Source: Chromera velia (Eukaryota > Sar > Chromeraceae). From it: DNA of 22,500 bases. The notes beneath the pieces were generated by a model. The model was not told where the DNA came from. It saw only the letters and a program-made list of their open reading frames with translations, and did not search any database. The position numbers and the translations under genes were made by a program. The stretch lies in the NCBI GenBank assembly GCA_018398765.1, contig JAHBMJ010000664.1, forward strand, positions 79,970 through 102,469. Direction: 5' to 3'. Numbering within the stretch: the first letter of the stretch is position 1; each line of letters begins with the position of its first letter. This document shows, piece after piece, positions 19,128 through 22,500 of this stretch.

Positions 19128-21356
19128 ATGGCTGAGGAAAGCGAAGGAGATCGGTGAGTCACTCAAGCAGTTGGACAGACAGAGTAATTGTACGGTGTCC
19201 AGGAGTGTCTTAGGTCGATAGACAACCATTTCCTTCCGTCTCTGCATGATACTCTCTTCAATGGTCTTCCCTTTCTGTTCTCTGCACAGGTTTATGGCTT
19301 TCCGGGATGAGAATTTCTCGGCAGGGCTGGCTCGCCACGACGAGCTGGTTAACCTCCGTGGACAGGCGGGGGAAAAAAACTCCATGGGTTAGTCGGTGAT
19401 ATATCATCTCTCCTTGCGCTTTTGCCTGCCTGTTGCCCCCCTGTCTCGTCCTGTTTTCGTTCTTTTCTCCTGGGCTAGTTTCCTTTCGGTTGGTCTCGAC
19501 TTACGCATCTTTGAACTGGCTGGGGTCAGTTTCCGGGAAGAACGTCGCACCCGACTTCAACCTGTTCATCGCCGTGGCGTCCCTTCTTTCTGTCTGTCCC
19601 TGGTGCGCGTTTGTCTGTCTTACTGCTCCCAATCGGTCTGCATCTTTTTGTACGGCGACCTTCTCCTTCTCTGACTGTGCACCCGTCTCTCTACATTATT
19701 TCTTCCCCTTTTTTCTTCCTTGTGTTTCTGTACCCGTCTGTTTGTTCCCCCCTGTCAGTTTTTGCCGTCTATTGGCCTCACCGTATCAGTGTCGGTGTGT
19801 CCCCCGTTTGTCTTTCCGCCGTTTCTAACGGTTGATGTGAATAGAATTTCCTAAGCGAAGGAAGAGAAAATGCAGCTGGTTGATGTTCTTCTTGACGGGC
19901 CCTCCTTGTACTGTCCTGGATGCAGAGGGCGGCTCGCAGGACTATTCGACTCTCCTGCAGGGAGAATTCCTGAACAGGAGACCGGCAGAGCACTCGGCAG
20001 CAGCAGGGGGGGCAAGAGGCCCGGCAGGGAGCGAATCGCCTGAGAGCCACTCTTTCCTCAGCTACTCGGTGAACGTCAGTCTCTCTCTCTCTCTCTCTTG
20101 CTCGCGTGTTCTTCGTCTCTCTTTCTCCCTATGCGTGTGTGCACGTGTATTCTCTCCCTTTATCCCTTCTTGTGTGCGTTTGTGTGTGTGTGTTCTTCCT
20201 TATTGTGTGTGTGTGTGTGCGTGCGTGCTGACGAAAAAAAAAGCAGCTCCGAGATCCCGGCATGATGAACGGAATTCGGAGGGACGCGTTCTCGACCTCC
20301 CCACTGTGCATGAGGAAAATCGCGTGCCTGACGTCTCCGAGAAATCCCGGACGCAAAATCTCCCAGGTCTGTCTGTCGGCTGCATTTTTTCCCCTCAAGT
20401 CCCGGATACATCCTTTGTCTGGGTTTTATTGTGCTGTCTGATTTCCCTTCATGCTGCCTGCCAGTCGTCTTCACAATCTCAATGACTTTCATGTCAATTC
20501 CTTTTTCTTTGGCCCCCACTTCTCTTCTCTCTCGTTCCATGCCTTCCTTCCTGTCTCTCTTTCATATCTGATGAAGGGGGGCTGCACGTTTCTCCTCCTG
20601 GAAGATTTTCGTTTCTTCTCTTCCGTTTTATTAAAGGCCCATCGCTGAAGGGCAGACACGACTGAAATGTGTTGTATGAATAGTTTGATTCTCTTTATGC
20701 CCCTGGTTTTTTCTTCCTCTGCTTCCCCCTCAGCCTTATGCCCTCAAACACGAAGGGATAGATGAGATTCCCCCATTTCTGCCCTCCCTTCCTTCATCCG
20801 TTCTGCAGACTCCCTTCAAAGTCCTCGACGCCCCTAACCTGGTTGACGACTTCTACCTGAACCTCGTCGACTGGAGTCTGAGTGAGTCTCTTTCATCTAG
20901 CTTCCCTCCTCCCCGCATCTGCTTGGCTTCGTCTCCCTCCCAACCTTTTGGGTACCGTCAGATTGCCTCTTGTCTCTTTCTATGGCTTGCTCTCGTCATG
21001 CGCTGGCATGTCGTCCGTAGGTGAGATGGGTCTGTGTGGAAGCCCAGGGAATGAAAAAGGGAGGGTGGCTGAATAGAAAGGGAACAACTGTTGGAGCGAA
21101 GTGAGCAGACACGCTGAGGATGGCGGGAGAGTGAGCACACGGCCAGATTGGCGAGATGGATGTGGCTTGCTCGCCTGTCTGACTGTCTGTCTGTCTGTCT
21201 GTCTGTCTGTCTGCGTTCTGCGTCATGAAGAGAAGGGGGGAAAACAAGTCATATAGTCTGTCTGCGTCGTGCTCGCTCCCCTGTCCACCCGGTCTGTTTC
21301 TGAGGACCTCTATACCCTTCCTCTTTGTTTCTCCTCCTCCCCCTCCGCCCCCCGCC

Positions 21357-21387
<31 letters not shown>

Positions 21388-22500
21388 GCGTCGCAGCTAA
21401 CCAACTCGCTGTCGCGCTGAACAAAGCAGTGTATCTCTGGTGAGTGGAGGAAGGGACGGACTTATGGGTGTTCTTTCCCTCCACACCGGTCTCGTTTCTT
21501 TCTGTAAAGGAGAGTGCGAAAAGAGAAAAGCAAGGAGACGTCTCTTGTCGTCTTGCTGTCGATAGTTGCATCCCCGTTGTTTTGTGGTTCGCCCTCTTGA
21601 TGACTCTTGCTGTGCGTGGTGTCTTGTTCTTCCGCGCAAGGCTTTGCGGTTTTTCCTCCCTTTCTCCCTCTCTCTCTCTCTCTCTGTGTGTGTGAGAGTG
21701 TGTGTTTTTCTTTCCGAAAGAAGCAGAGAGAGAGAGAGAGAGAGAGAAGAATATGGAGTCTCTCTGTCAATGAACGTCTGTTGGGTCACACGCATGTCTC
21801 TCCCTGCTTGTGCGGGGAGAAAAGGATGCATCCAAACACGAAGCAAAGTGCACAAATCCACTGAATGTGTCTGTGTACGTGTGGGGGGCAGGTCGGCGTG
21901 CACGTCTCGGGTGGACAAACTCTGTGAGCTCCCTGACACAGAGCAAGTGACGTCTGTGGCATGGATGCAGCGAGTGAGTTTGTTTCTGTTCATCTCTTTG
22001 TCTGCATGTTTTTTCGTTTTTCTTCATCACGTTTTTTTTGCTTCTTTCCTCTCTGTCTCTCCCTTGTTGATTTCTCTTCTTTTTTTCTCCCCCTGCTCCA
22101 TACAGATCGAAAGGTTCTCTGGCTGCTCTTTTTCTTTATCCTGCTGGTCCATGAATCTTTGTACTGCTTTCTTCCGTCCTTATTGCGGTTTTCTGATCAA
22201 TATGTTTACGTTTTTGACCTGCCTGCCTGTCTGCCTGCCTGTCTGTCTGTTTGCCTGCCTGCCTGCCTGCCTGTCAGGGGTCTCATCTCGCAATCGGGAC
22301 GAAGGGAGGGAACGTTCAAATTTGGGACGTTCAGCAGTCGTCGCTTGTGAGAACTGTGGGGGGGCACAGGATGCGAGTGGGTGCGTTGGCTTGGAACGGC
22401 CCCCTGCTGGCCTCGGGGTCCCGTGACCACTCTATTGTCTTGCGGGATGTGAGGAAGAGGGACGCCTGCTCGCAACTGCAGGGGCATAGACAGGAGGTTG
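19128..22500 (+). CDS. Cdh1 / Fizzy-related WD40 activator of the APC/C, 3'-partial
   Basis: Exons: 19128-19153, 19290-19387, 19926-20068, 20247-20366, 20809-20881, 21397-21439, 21892-21973, 22278-22500 (runs off the window). All phases match; about 269 residues. The ATG is in a good context (ACAAGATGGC) and encodes only 8 full codons before the first intron. Marks in order: a C-box-like DRFMAFR (residues 8-14; family DRFIPxR); YSTLLQGEFL (Cdh1: YSxLLKNELLG); LTSPRNPGRKISQ, then TPFKVLDAPNLVDDFYLNLV, a signature of Cdh1/FZR; then WD40 blades NQLAVALNKAVYLW, TSRVDKLCELPDTEQVTSVAW, HLAIGTKGGNVQIWDV, RVGALAWNGPLLASGSRDHS, LRDVRKR and LQGHRQEV. Cdh1 binds the APC/C and recruits KEN/D-box substrates for ubiquitination in late mitosis and G1. 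Human CDH1 is about 496 residues, so roughly half is present. Cdc20 is less likely because the FKVLDAP..DDFYLNLVDWS form and the YSxLL motif are Cdh1-like. Confidence 0.92.
20086..20224. repeat. (TC)n and (TG)n runs in Cdh1 intron
   Basis: CT-repeats after about 20080 and several TG runs (to about 20224) fill the intron 20069-20246 just before an A-run and the acceptor AAGCAG. No coding signal. Confidence 0.75.
21173..21213. repeat. (TGTC)n tetranucleotide repeat
   Basis: About nine TGTC/CTGT units in the Cdh1 intron 20882-21396. Confidence 0.88.
21359..21387. repeat. (TG)n microsatellite beside the acceptor of Cdh1 exon 6
   Basis: About 14 TG units end 9 nt before the acceptor TCGCAG at 21391-21396, in place of an ordinary polypyrimidine tract. 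Confidence 0.88.
21665..21747. repeat. (TC)n ... (GA)n inverted microsatellite pair
   Basis: A TC tract at about 21665-21685 is followed some 40 nt later by a GA tract at about 21725-21747, both inside the Cdh1 intron 21440-21891. In the RNA they could pair as a stem of about 20 bp. Confidence 0.8.
22217..22275. repeat. (CCTG/TCTG)n tetranucleotide repeat ending at a splice acceptor
   Basis: Tandem GCCT and GTCT units run up to the acceptor TGTCAG at 22272-22277. The Cdh1 exon begins at 22278, so the microsatellite acts as the polypyrimidine tract. Confidence 0.9.

Noticed and set aside
20996-21993. Two - strand ORFs of 191 and 198 residues
   Set aside because: Both cross TG, TC and TGTC microsatellites and Cdh1 exons in antisense; they read as TH/SL/RE repeats and are not genes.

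Overview
The window is nuclear DNA from an intron-rich microbial eukaryote. Evidence: four split genes with GT-AG introns, exons often under 100 nt, T/C-rich introns full of TGCC/TGTC/GA/TG microsatellites, and eukaryote-only protein families (SLC44 transporter, MRG chromatin protein, Cdh1/Fizzy-related APC/C activator). A chromerid or other alveolate or complex-plastid alga is my best guess from gene architecture and the LRR gene style. This is inference; no organism-specific marker is visible. Layout: (1) 1-376 holds no exon I can support. (2) 377-7877, + strand: 18 exons of an SLC44 choline-transporter-like protein, lacking its N-terminus but with its true stop. (3) 7878-9897: long spacer with an AT-rich stretch near 8800-9450. 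(4) 9898-14480, + strand: a leucine-rich-repeat gene of about 11 exons, 5' end unresolved. (5) 14481-15481: AT-rich, CTAG-rich spacer with a 225-bp MITE-like element. (6) 15482-18363, - strand: a three-exon MRG-family chromo-barrel protein with a long low-complexity insert inside its MRG domain. (7) 18364-19127: divergent promoter with short tandem repeats of 10-11 bp period. (8) 19128 to the window end, + strand: the first eight exons of a Cdh1/FZR-type WD40 activator of the APC/C. Exon chains were built by hand: every listed junction has GT-AG ends and matching codon phase, and each chain stays open throughout, which is strong internal support. The four genes do not form a pathway. The MRG and Cdh1 genes are head to head and may share regulation; the LRR and MRG genes converge on the AT-rich spacer. 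The most unusual points are at splice junctions: duplicated acceptors (82-bp tandem repeat at 6767-6961; a 66-nt in-frame duplicate at 3521-3615), a recurrent TGCATGCAG acceptor motif, microsatellites that run directly into splice sites, and two short LRR-gene introns that appear to be carved from LRR coding sequence.
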